DNA of 11,126 nt from Nitrospirales bacterium (GTDB lineage Bacteria > Nitrospirota > Nitrospiria > Nitrospirales > UBA8639): positions 1-11,126 of the forward strand of contig JACDDF010000029.1 in NCBI GenBank assembly GCA_013817135.1, in the 5' to 3' direction. The stretch's first letter is position 1; the number at the start of each line of letters is the position of its first letter. The position numbers and the translations under genes were made by a program. The notes beneath the pieces are model-generated. The model saw only the letters and a program-made list of their open reading frames with translations, made no database searches and had not been told where the DNA came from. Of this stretch, positions 1 through 6,600 are shown one piece after another.

Positions 1-255
1 CACTGGGCGACACATAGCCGCCTGCTGGCCATGATCGAGGCGGCCAAGTTGATTGCACGGCATTGGCCGAAGGTGGTGACCTATTTCAAACATCGCATCA
101 CCAATGCCGTGGCGGAAGGGTTGAATGCCAAGATTGCCACGATACAAAAACGTGCTTGTGGATTCAGAAATCGTGACCATTGCAAGATCGCCGTCTATTT
201 CCATTGCGGCGGCCTTAACCTATATCCGGTTCACGTGACCCATGGAAAAGTCTGA
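1..255 (+). CDS. ISL3-family transposase, C-terminal fragment (5' end outside window)
   Basis: The frame is open from base 1 and ends at TGA 253-255, so the window catches only the last 84 codons. The protein shows the typical ISL3 C-terminus: an ITNAVAEGLNAKI block, then KKRA-like and GFRNRDH residues, then the IYFHCGGLNLYP-like end. This block belongs to the DDE transposase domain of the ISL3 family, which moves its element by cut and paste. The first ATG in the window (31) is internal to the domain and is not the real start. Downstream, the sequence ending GATGAACC near 261 could be the right terminal inverted repeat, followed by a T-rich stretch that could be an 8-base target duplication; both are inferences, because the left end is not visible. 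Whether the element is intact cannot be judged. Confidence 0.85.
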   Translation, partial: HWATHSRLLAMIEAAKLIARHWPKVVTYFKHRITNAVAEGLNAKIATIQKRACGFRNRDHCKIAVYFHCGGLNLYPVHVTHGKV

Positions 256-261
256 TGAACC
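256..261. mobile_element. Possible right end of the ISL3 element
   Basis: The transposase stop codon is followed at once by TGAACC, ending at 261. Read inward this gives GGTTCA, the kind of GG-plus-pyrimidine start I expect from ISL3-family terminal repeats. The next eight bases (262-269) are A followed by seven T, consistent with the AT-rich 8-base target duplications known for the family. Without the left end this is a suggestion only. Confidence 0.25.
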
Positions 262-1006
262 ATTTTTTTTACCGCTCCCACAGGCATCCTCGCTAAGATC
301 TCGTCCGTGAAAATCAGCAAGTCCTACTATCTGGCGAAGACCACAAGACTTTCCAAATCTTACCCGGTTCAACCTTTGCCTGATGGATTGCCGGGATTAT
401 TGACGACTAATGCCCTGGTTCGATCAGTCAACGCTTCTTGGATTACCTCATGAAAGGTGCAACTCTCACTCGGGACCTAGAAGGAAAATCACACGCGGCG
501 CAATCGCTAATGTCTGATTATGTACTCAGATGATCGCCGTAATACAGCTCAAATACAATGACCTCATCATCAGGATTTAAAAAGGGTCATGCAGACACAT
601 TTGAACCCACCATTAATACCCGCACTCACAGTAATGTCCGTTTGTTAAGAATTGATTTCATTGATTGTCGCGAGCCTTGAGGCCGACAACTTCCGCAATA
701 TTGCCAAGCCGTAAAAATGCCTTGGGTATTGATTCCTGTATCGGTGGGTGTCTTGGCCACTCGCATCGCAATTTCTAGCACGCCCGTATCACACCTGCGG
801 TGCACTACGTTGCTTCCTTTCACACGAATGCGCTGTGGTCATAGCCCGGATCCCTGATTGAGCTAATCCCGCTAACCGGTGATTTCCGAATCTTATCATC
901 CCCCCAACTTTATCATCATATTACGTTCCCAGCTATTGTCGGCTTGCTCCCAAAGTGCCCTTCACGTAGACTGGCTTCCATTCAGTTCTTGGAAACGACA
1001 AGAAAC
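262..1006. other. Gene-poor stretch beside the transposase, probably decayed sequence
   Basis: About 745 bases hold no ORF I would defend. A stop-free run at 259-453, in the transposase frame but after its stops, and another short open run at about 410-530 (residues such as RFLDYLMKG) have protein-like composition but match no family I recognise. A 65-codon minus-strand ORF at 626-823 has no Shine-Dalgarno sequence and is rich in Cys, Arg and Ser, as expected of a chance ORF. The stretch may be the remains of genes broken by the neighbouring element. No promoter, tRNA or strong hairpin was seen. Confidence 0.5.
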
Positions 1007-1828
1007 ATGCTCCACATATTCTTCCTGCCGTTCACAGCAGTTCGACTCTCCCATTATCGTTTTTTGACTGCCTTCCTTGCCATAGGGCTAGTTTTTGGAC
1101 TTTCCTGTTTGGCAACCGGAGAGACTCACCCACCTCCCGACGAAGTTGATGCGCATATTGCACATATCGCCAACTTGGCCAAATCCTCGCCACAAGTTCC
1201 CATTCCAGAAGGGATGTTTTTGATGGGAACCAATCGTCGAGACGATATTCGGCATAGCCTTGAAATGCATTATGACGACACAGAATTTCCTCAGCGTCAC
1301 ATTTGGGTAGATGGATTTTCCATGGATCGCTATGAAGTCAACTTAGGCGAATACTTGGCATTTCTGCTCACAACCAACAGGCCAGTCTCTCAGGAATTAC
1401 GGGGACTCATTTGGCACCTCATTAGTGTGCATTTCATCCCGGATCAGGCACTCGCTTCATGGCCGGCCCTCTACATCACATGGGAGGAAGCCAATGCATT
1501 TTGTGAACATCATAACAAGAGACTGCCGTCGGAAGCTGAATGGGAGAAAGCGGCAAGAGGGGAATCTGCCCGCATCTTTCCCTGGGGTGAGATGGACCCG
1601 ACAGCGGACTTAGCCGTATTCGGGCAATACCACGTCCATGAAATTCCTCTGGTTGCAACGGTGGATAGCTTCGAGGATGGCCAAAGCATCTATAAAGTAT
1701 TGCATTTGGCTGGCAATATCGCGGAATGGGTTAATGATTGGCTGGGACCAGATTATTACCCCATCATGCCAGAAAAGAATCCGCCTGGTCCAAAAACGGG
1801 GCGTTATAAGGTTGTCCGCGGCGGATAA
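1007..1828 (+). CDS. Exported FGE/SUMF1-fold protein, truncated by an in-frame TAA
   Basis: The protein has the formylglycine-generating-enzyme/sulfatase-modifying-factor fold (also seen in EgtB and PvdO). Landmarks in order are PEGMFLMGTN at the domain start, HIWVDGFSMDRYEVN, ITWEEANAFCEHH, RLPSEAEWEKAARG, FPWGE, LAGNIAEWVNDW and finally YKVVRGG. Family members continue with S-W and about 30 further residues ending in GFRC. Here TAA 1826-1828 stands where the Ser codon should be, and the missing tail follows in frame to 1933. I start it at ATG 1007, which gives a hydrophobic leader (FLTAFLAIGLVFGLSC) suggesting export, possibly as a lipoprotein. The frame opens 63 bases earlier at a TTG (944) with no ribosome-binding site. 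The Shine-Dalgarno sequence at 1007 is also weak. As it stands the product is 273 residues and probably misfolded. The specific substrate is unknown. Confidence 0.85.
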   Translation: MLHIFFLPFTAVRLSHYRFLTAFLAIGLVFGLSCLATGETHPPPDEVDAHIAHIANLAKSSPQVPIPEGMFLMGTNRRDDIRHSLEMHYDDTEFPQRHIWVDGFSMDRYEVNLGEYLAFLLTTNRPVSQELRGLIWHLISVHFIPDQALASWPALYITWEEANAFCEHHNKRLPSEAEWEKAARGESARIFPWGEMDPTADLAVFGQYHVHEIPLVATVDSFEDGQSIYKVLHLAGNIAEWVNDWLGPDYYPIMPEKNPPGPKTGRYKVVRGG

Positions 1829-1933
1829 TGGAAAAGTCGGCCCGTCATGTTACGTGCAGCGACTCGAGGAGGGGCCTTTCCAGAAGAACGTTCTGCGAAC
1901 ATCGGTTTCCGCTGTGCTCAGTCTCACCCCTAA
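1829..1933 (+). pseudogene. Severed C-terminal tail of the FGE-fold gene
   Basis: Read in the same frame straight after TAA 1826-1828, the next 34 codons begin with W-K-S, contain LRAATRGG and end with ANIGFRCAQSHP before a natural TAA at 1931-1933. This is the canonical end of the FGE/SUMF1 fold, including the near-invariant GFRC motif and the usual distance from RGGSW. Replacing the TAA with a Ser codon restores a complete domain of 308 residues from ATG 1007. The tail has no Cys other than the one in GFRC. The active-site cysteine pair of true formylglycine-generating enzymes (Cys336/Cys341 in human SUMF1) lies between RGGS and GFRC, so even the repaired protein would be a non-canonical family member. 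Confidence 0.8.
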
Positions 1934-1995
1934 CACAGTTCATTTCTTCATCAATTTTCCAGAAGCCTGTATTCACTCTTGATTTTCAACAGGAT

Positions 1996-2027
1996 CAGGG
2001 CAGGGAGACAAAAGCCTCTCTGCCCTG
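1996..2027. terminator. Terminator-like hairpin between convergent genes
   Basis: Arms 1996-2007 and 2016-2027 pair over 12 positions, with one G-T wobble on the plus-strand transcript and an 8-base loop. The hairpin sits 62 bases after the natural end of the FGE-fold gene and just before the stop of the opposing protease gene, a usual place for a shared terminator. There is no clean T-run on either side, so it may be a weak or Rho-assisted terminator. Confidence 0.5.
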
Positions 2028-2047
2028 GAATCAAATTTGGTGAGCTA

Positions 2048-3301
2048 TTAATGAGTAGGAGTATGAGTCACGGTAAGATTGAAATGCGCGGCTGAATATC
2101 CCCGCACTTTAACATGGACCGCAGTCCCATTGGTTGGCACATCCAGGACGCATTTTTCTTCCGCACCCGAGAGATAGGGACGGCAATCATAGGCAGTCGT
2201 TGTCGGATCCTGGTTGAACCGAACATAGAGATCTGGATCACCGGGATTAGCTTCCCCATGCATAACCACTTCCACTAAAGTCCCCGGAACCACCACAAAG
2301 GGGCCATAGGTTTGCTCGGCATTCTTGGCCACACTTTGTCCGACAACAGTTTCCGTTTTGGGTCCGCAGGCTATGGGTCCCGGCGGTTCCTCTGGTCCCT
2401 GACAAATCGAGGTATCAATAGTGAATCCCTGCGCAGGGCCATACAAACACGCTGCCCCATTATTGTCGATGTTGGTCAGGGTCAGGGCCCAATCCCCTTT
2501 GCCGTTACATTGGGGATAATGCATAACCGAGAAGGCATCGTAACTGGTTAACGGCCGCCAATTATTATCTTCGAAACACGCACCCGAATCCGGGCGAGTA
2601 TGTTCATGCCGGAATCCAATCGTATGACCTAATTCATGCCGCAATATACCTCGTAGCGACAGCTTGCCATTTGGATCCAATTGAAAAGAACTGTTATCCA
2701 CCAAAACATTTCGTGAGGACCGCTGTTCATTCGGGAAAAAGGCTCGAGCCAGGTATTGGCCATTCACGTTGACGGGGCGCACATCAAAAACCACATTCGG
2801 GTTGGACGCCGTGCAGGAGTCATCCTCTCCTCCCACATAAATAAAATTAACCGCAGCCACCCCCTCCCATGCATTTCCGGCCGCCTCCATGTCGGATTTC
2901 ATTTTTTCATAATTCGCACCAAATGTTTTACTGACACAGTAAGTCAGCTGCTGCTTTTCTACCGAATTCCAAACTGCGTCCTGACCATTGACTTGATGAA
3001 CGGTTAATTTCGTTCGAACCCCTCCGCGAGAGTTGGTTGATTCCTTTATACGGGTTTCAAAAAATTCCTGTAGGAGTTTTTGATTGAGAATCGGGGTATC
3101 ACCATTCACAATATATTTCCCACCTTCAAATGGTTCTTTATACGTTTGCACTTTAAATTCATCAAAGGTTTTGTTTTTCCACTCGTTTCGTTTCTGTGTT
3201 GCGTTATCCGACAAAATTTGCTTGCCCTGGTCCGGGGAATTTTTTGGGCCCACTGTCAACAGCTGGTAGTGGAGTTGTGTGGATTTGGGAACAGGCAGCA
3301 A
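2048..3301 (-). CDS. Astacin-like metzincin metalloprotease with PPC domain (main frame, start lost to frameshift)
   Basis: This is a zinc endopeptidase of the metzincin clan, most like astacin (M12A) or matrixin-type bacterial enzymes. In the main frame the zinc motif HELGHTIGFRHEH covers residues 222-234: ligands H222, H226 and H232, catalytic E223, and the astacin-type Glu after the third His. The Met-turn SVMHY is at 258-262. A proline-rich linker near 303-309 leads to a C-terminal pre-peptidase (PPC) beta-sandwich at about 320-415 (DPDLYVRF, VRGYSAAHFNLTV), a domain common on secreted proteases. The main frame itself opens only at a TTG (3301) with no Shine-Dalgarno sequence and no signal peptide. 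Both lie upstream in another frame (3204-3362), so the full gene probably ran 3362 to 2048 and encoded about 437 residues of surface or periplasmic lipoprotein protease. The domain itself looks intact, with no internal stop. Confidence 0.88.
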   Translation of the reverse strand: MLPVPKSTQLHYQLLTVGPKNSPDQGKQILSDNATQKRNEWKNKTFDEFKVQTYKEPFEGGKYIVNGDTPILNQKLLQEFFETRIKESTNSRGGVRTKLTVHQVNGQDAVWNSVEKQQLTYCVSKTFGANYEKMKSDMEAAGNAWEGVAAVNFIYVGGEDDSCTASNPNVVFDVRPVNVNGQYLARAFFPNEQRSSRNVLVDNSSFQLDPNGKLSLRGILRHELGHTIGFRHEHTRPDSGACFEDNNWRPLTSYDAFSVMHYPQCNGKGDWALTLTNIDNNGAACLYGPAQGFTIDTSICQGPEEPPGPIACGPKTETVVGQSVAKNAEQTYGPFVVVPGTLVEVVMHGEANPGDPDLYVRFNQDPTTTAYDCRPYLSGAEEKCVLDVPTNGTAVHVKVRGYSAAHFNLTVTHTPTH

Positions 3302-3362
3302 AGCCGATGACCATTCCTGCCACCATCAATACCCGATTCAGAAAGAATCGATAACTTTTCAT
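3204..3362 (-). pseudogene. Lipoprotein signal peptide of the metalloprotease, out of frame with it
   Basis: From ATG 3362 the reading gives a textbook lipoprotein leader: MKSYRFFLNR, a hydrophobic core, then the lipobox FAAC with the lipidated Cys at residue 24, followed by SQIHTTPLP. A strong AGGAG lies seven bases upstream of the ATG. The frame runs into TAA at 3204-3206 after 52 codons. The protease frame is +1 to it, and the natural junction is the run of six A (T at 3240-3245 on the plus strand) in the ...SGPK region. With five A the leader reads directly into NSPDQGKQILSDN of the protease. The lesion may be a real one-base insertion, an assembly error in a homopolymer, or a site of transcriptional slippage. 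Confidence 0.8.
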
Positions 3363-3474
3363 AATTCAACTCCTTTGAAAGTAATGCTGAGCCTCCCTGC
3401 TGATCAACGCGAGAACCATGGAAGCCAATAGATGGCGTATTCCGCAAAACAGATTCGTGGGTTATAGAATTTGG

Positions 3475-3915
3475 TCATGGGGAACACGGCTCGACTTTTA
3501 CATTGATCAAATCCACTCCCTGACCTAGTTGCTGAATCTGCTCAATCATTGAATGAACCGATTCCACATCAGAAAATTCCGCACATAGACGGGTCTCCCC
3601 TTCTATTCCAATACGTTGCTCAACCATCCGCCGGACCTCTCCACGTTCCTGGGCAGACTTAAGAAGGGTGCGAGAGTGGGCTAGCACCTCCCTGGCCTGA
3701 TCAGGTACGCCTTTCCCACGCGAAAGAGCGTAAACCGAAATACTTTGTGGAGTAGGAGCTAGGGTTTCCGGAGGCTTGGCCTCTGCACATCCCTTGCTGG
3801 CCCCCATCATCATGACCCCCATTACCAACAAAGTCAGGCCAAGGCTAAGAGACCCAATTAACCCGGTTCGCCTAAAAGGAAACAGTCGAGCATCTTCCAA
3901 TGGTACGTATGTCAT
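3475..3915 (-). CDS. Small membrane-anchored protein of unknown function
   Basis: The product is 146 residues from the start I prefer, ATG 3915, which has GGAA seven to eight bases upstream. The frame also opens at ATG 3969, but without a ribosome-binding site. A basic N-terminus (PFRRTG) precedes one hydrophobic segment (LIGSLSLGLTLLVMGVMMMG), so the protein is probably anchored in the inner membrane or exported. The SKGC that follows is a poor lipobox because Lys is at -2. A Pro/Ala-rich linker leads to a soluble part with a helical, charged stretch (REVLAHSRTLLKSAQERGEVRR) and an alpha/beta-looking end with VDLINVKVEPC. I recognise no family. It lies 112 bases upstream of the protease leader on the same strand, so the two could be co-transcribed, but no functional link is visible. 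Confidence 0.7.
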   Translation of the reverse strand: MTYVPLEDARLFPFRRTGLIGSLSLGLTLLVMGVMMMGASKGCAEAKPPETLAPTPQSISVYALSRGKGVPDQAREVLAHSRTLLKSAQERGEVRRMVEQRIGIEGETRLCAEFSDVESVHSMIEQIQQLGQGVDLINVKVEPCSP

Positions 3916-4288
3916 AAGGTATTCCTTTCCTAAAGCAAGACCTATTCCCATAATAATGTAGTATGACATACACAGGGGGTGAAGAAAAAACCTAGGGAAT
4001 ATTCAACTCGCAAGCTTCTTTGTCGACCTGTCTGCCTATCCTTTTCTATTCATTCAATTCACATATTCTCTTTTTCGATACACATTGTATCCAATCGGAT
4101 AAAATCATTAGAGAGCGTTTCATTTGGAGGCGATGCCTTTGTGGGCAATTGGCTCTCAAAATTCCCATAAGCCTCATTATCCATTAAATAGTTATCGCGC
4201 TAATCCATTCTATTCGGACTGTCATGGATCACTAACCCGGAAAAGGTAATCTCGTCGAAATAAAATGGTTCTGAAAAAATTCCCATTT
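3916..4288. other. Intergenic region without a recognisable gene
   Basis: About 370 AT-rich bases separate the small membrane protein from the lipoprotein gene on the same strand. A 63-codon plus-strand ORF at 3979-4170 has low-complexity Ser/Ile/Phe content and no Shine-Dalgarno sequence, so I take it as chance. Just past the lipoprotein stop there is a weak AAATGG/CCATTT hairpin with a long loop and a short T-rich tail on the minus strand. It could be a poor terminator, but I would not rely on it. Confidence 0.5.
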
Positions 4289-5488
4289 CTAATGACTGAA
4301 AGGAGGGGCAGGGGAGCGAGTCACCAAAAGGTGCAATCGAGCCTGGTGAGAATCACAGGGCTCAGACTCCACATCGGATTCCTGAGTTACAACAATGGCT
4401 TCAGGAAGCAGCTCCCAATGGCGTAAATCCGGACGTACGGTATTCTGAAACACAGTTGGAGCAATTTGCATTAACTGCGTGCCACCCAGGTTGGACAAGA
4501 GGCACAAATCTCCACTACCTCTTCCTCCAAGGGACGCTGCCCCCGCGCATCCACCGACAGCCATCCCGGCCCCAAGCGAAAAAGGCACCAATCCATATAC
4601 CACCCCGATTGGTAACCGGATCCAACTCTGAATGTTCAAGAGGGGATGGTATGCATGATCATGCCTGTGTTTGATTTTGGCAAACCAACTTTCCGTTGAA
4701 AGACGAAGGCCCGTTTCAGAAACACACGACTCCTGAAAGGGTGGGTTGGGATGGATCACAAAGTATCCGTTGGGGGCGCCAAACAATTTGAAATCCCAAT
4801 CGACCTCAGGAAAGCGACCAACCCCATAGACCTGCCACTGGGGAGTAGGACGGCCACCCTCATCAAGCCGGATCACCTGTTCGTGGGCAAACGCTTGAAG
4901 AGCAGGAGATACATGCAGAAGAAAAGAACTGGTGTGCTCCGCCAGCCTGAACCAATCGGTTCTGGCATCTCCTGGTTCACCAAGGACTTCCCATAGCACG
5001 GCGGAAAGCACAAGATTGACGGGGTCTTCGCCAAAATTATACAACGGCGCGAACAGTTCATGGTCCAACCGCCGCAGTTCCACTTTGGCATCCTCGACAT
5101 GTCCCGTCCTCCGATAACTCGCAGCGAGCAAAACGCTTAAATATGCACGCTCATATGATTCCAACACATACTCCGTGAGCACCCCATCTGATAGAAAAAC
5201 TCCGGCCATTTCCCGAGAGAAAGAAAAAGCCTTATCGCGAAAATCAGATTGGGCTTGTTCCGTGTACTCAATGACTCCGGCATCACATTTCTGGGAAAAG
5301 GCCAAGCTTAAGAAATTCAACACCTTAATCCGACTTGACCAATCAACGTTGGAACGAAGAATCCCACATTCATTCTTAAGTGTTGGTTGCACCTCTGTCA
5401 CCTGGCAACCCAAAAGAGACAAAGAGGGCACCACTGCCACCCACTTACACACATACATCACACGGCCGGTCAGTGTAGAGAGAATCAT
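4289..5488 (-). CDS. Lipoprotein with TPR-like helices, resembling the COG3014 group
   Basis: The 399-residue product begins with a lipoprotein signal ending in the lipobox SLLGC (Cys at residue 28), so it should be lipid-anchored in the envelope. Residues 111-143 (SYERAYLSVLLAASYRRTG followed by VEDAKVELRRL) read as a TPR-like helix pair. About residues 292-321 form a glycine-rich hydrophobic segment (IGVVYGLVPFSLGAGMAVGG), and DLRHWELLPE at 354-363 follows. This order of lipobox, TPR-like pair, glycine-rich hydrophobic segment and a D-R-W-LP motif is what I recall of the uncharacterised COG3014 lipoproteins. That match is from memory and the function is unknown. ATG 5488 is the first start; ATG 5458 would also leave a workable signal peptide, and neither has a good Shine-Dalgarno sequence. 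The flanking gaps of about 370 and 405 bases suggest its own transcript. Confidence 0.8.
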   Translation of the reverse strand: MILSTLTGRVMYVCKWVAVVPSLSLLGCQVTEVQPTLKNECGILRSNVDWSSRIKVLNFLSLAFSQKCDAGVIEYTEQAQSDFRDKAFSFSREMAGVFLSDGVLTEYVLESYERAYLSVLLAASYRRTGHVEDAKVELRRLDHELFAPLYNFGEDPVNLVLSAVLWEVLGEPGDARTDWFRLAEHTSSFLLHVSPALQAFAHEQVIRLDEGGRPTPQWQVYGVGRFPEVDWDFKLFGAPNGYFVIHPNPPFQESCVSETGLRLSTESWFAKIKHRHDHAYHPLLNIQSWIRLPIGVVYGLVPFSLGAGMAVGGCAGAASLGGRGSGDLCLLSNLGGTQLMQIAPTVFQNTVRPDLRHWELLPEAIVVTQESDVESEPCDSHQARLHLLVTRSPAPPFSH

Positions 5489-5893
5489 TTTTTCGATTCT
5501 GGAATACTGAATGAGTCTTTCATACAGGCGGTGTTAAGGCAGGAACAATTCAATCAAAACTTCATCCAGTGAGGGAATATATCAGACCACAACTGAAGAT
5601 GTCGGTCATGAATCGTTTTTTTGTCAGTGACGAGGTTGGAAGAACCGCGATCTTAAAGCCCAACGAGAGAATGACATTTCCATTCCCTGTACCTCTTCCC
5701 CATTATCCCATAGAGGGAAATGACTAAACAGTGATTTTAGGTCAAAATGGTGAGGAGGGGGGGCATCTCAAGGAGTTTCGGCGGTACTATTGGGAAAGGT
5801 ACCGTGATTCAAGAAGAAGCCTAGCCTCCTCTTGAACCCAAGACCATAAAGCAAAGTCCGGAAAGGGGTGTGTTGCAAGGACCTATAGGCCGA
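5489..5893. other. Intergenic region between msrA and the lipoprotein gene
   Basis: These roughly 405 bases hold no credible ORF. They should contain the promoter of the lipoprotein gene and the end of the msrA transcript. The one clear structure is the hairpin at 5809-5835. A loose TTGTTC/TATGAA pair with 18-base spacing near 5519-5548 on the minus strand is too weak to call a promoter. Confidence 0.5.
5809..5835 (-). terminator. Hairpin downstream of msrA, possible terminator
   Basis: On the minus-strand transcript the arms pair over 12 bases, two of them G-U wobbles, around a 3-base loop. It lies about 60 bases past the msrA stop. On the plus strand the two wobbles become mismatches, which favours a role in msrA-direction RNA. 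The bases after it (ATCACGG) are not T-rich, so termination is uncertain. Confidence 0.45.
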
Positions 5894-6520
5894 TTATGAC
5901 TTTCCCCATAACTCTTCCAAACGCTGAGAACGACCGCAATTCCATTTATAAAATTTGTAGCGGACCGGATTTTTTTTATAAAAATCCTGATGAGAGTCTT
6001 CGGCAGAGAAGAAGACCGATACCGGAACGATCTCGGTCACGATTGGTTGCGCAAATGCTTTGGAACTCTCCACCGCCTTTTTGGATTCGTCGATTAACAT
6101 TTTTTGCTTTTCGTCATGGTAGAAGATCGCGGTTCGATATTGGTTGCCATGATCACAGAACTGGGCATTCGGGGTCGTAGGATCAACATTATGCCAAAAC
6201 ACCTCCAACAAATGTTGATACGTGACCTCGGTGGGATCGTAGGTCACTTCAATGGATTCAGTATGACCGGTTCCTCCGGCCGAAACTTGCTCATAGGTTG
6301 GATTGGACAGCTGTCCTCCCGTATACCCTGAGACAACGGAAATCACGCCATCAACTTTTTCATACACCTCTTCCATGCACCAGAAGCAACCTCCTGCAAA
6401 TGTAGCCTTGGCATATTGACTCTTTTCGGCTGCAAGATTTCCTTGAGGCATGACTGTCATTCCCCCTATCAACAGTGCCACCAATCCTAGGCTGATTAAA
6501 AGAAATAGTATCCGCTTCAT
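5894..6520 (-). CDS. msrA: Exported peptide-methionine (S)-S-oxide reductase MsrA
   Basis: MsrA reduces the S-epimer of methionine sulfoxide in oxidised proteins. The 208-residue product carries the family signature AGGCFWCMEEVYEKVDGV, with the catalytic Cys at residue 45 and a second Cys at 48. It also has SGYTGG, NPTYEQVSAGGTGHTE, the FWHNVDPTTPN block and QFCDHGNQYRTAIFY. A further Cys near the C-terminus (195, in WNCGR) could serve as a resolving residue. The N-terminus (MKRILFLLISLGLVALLIGGMTV) is a signal peptide or anchor, so the enzyme works in the periplasm or at the membrane, unlike the usual cytosolic MsrA, and needs an external reductant. I start at ATG 6520, five bases after GGAGG; the TTG three bases earlier is too close to that site. 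No MsrB gene is nearby. Confidence 0.95.
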   Translation of the reverse strand: MKRILFLLISLGLVALLIGGMTVMPQGNLAAEKSQYAKATFAGGCFWCMEEVYEKVDGVISVVSGYTGGQLSNPTYEQVSAGGTGHTESIEVTYDPTEVTYQHLLEVFWHNVDPTTPNAQFCDHGNQYRTAIFYHDEKQKMLIDESKKAVESSKAFAQPIVTEIVPVSVFFSAEDSHQDFYKKNPVRYKFYKWNCGRSQRLEELWGKS

Positions 6521-6578
6521 CAATACCTCCAGATTACCACCGGTTCGTTCAAGAACTCTGGGCCTCTTATTTAAAATA

Positions 6579-6600
6579 TATCTTCATTCCCATGAAGATA
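6579..6600. promoter_or_regulatory. Perfect spaced palindrome upstream of msrA, possible operator
   Basis: TATCTTCAT and ATGAAGATA are perfect 9-base inverted repeats separated by TCCC. The site ends 59 bases before the msrA ATG, and on the msrA side it abuts an AT-rich run (TATATTTTAAAT on the minus strand) that could hold a -10 element. This layout suits a dimeric repressor or activator. The same bases could instead form an AT-rich RNA hairpin. No regulator family can be named from the motif. Confidence 0.45.

Noticed and set aside
626..823. 65-codon minus-strand ORF
   Set aside because: It has no ribosome-binding site, a Cys/Arg-rich composition and no family resemblance, and it lies in a stretch with many short ORFs.
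1826..1828. Stop-codon recoding as an explanation for the in-frame TAA
   Set aside because: Other genes in the window (for example the FG-GAP, STN and protease genes) end normally at TAA, so a genome-wide reassignment is excluded, and no recoding signal is visible nearby.
3240..3252. Programmed -1 frameshift at the CCCAAAA-type slippery sequence of the protease leader
   Set aside because: The slippery-looking bases are present, but the protease frame needs a +1 (or -2) shift, so the classical -1 mechanism does not fit.
3979..4170. 63-codon plus-strand ORF between two minus-strand genes
   Set aside because: It has low-complexity Ser/Ile/Phe content and no Shine-Dalgarno sequence, and it lies in AT-rich intergenic DNA.
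5519..5548. TTGTTC and TATGAA with 18-base spacing as promoter of the lipoprotein gene
   Set aside because: The -35 half matches the consensus only in TTG, and such pairs are frequent by chance in AT-rich intergenic DNA.
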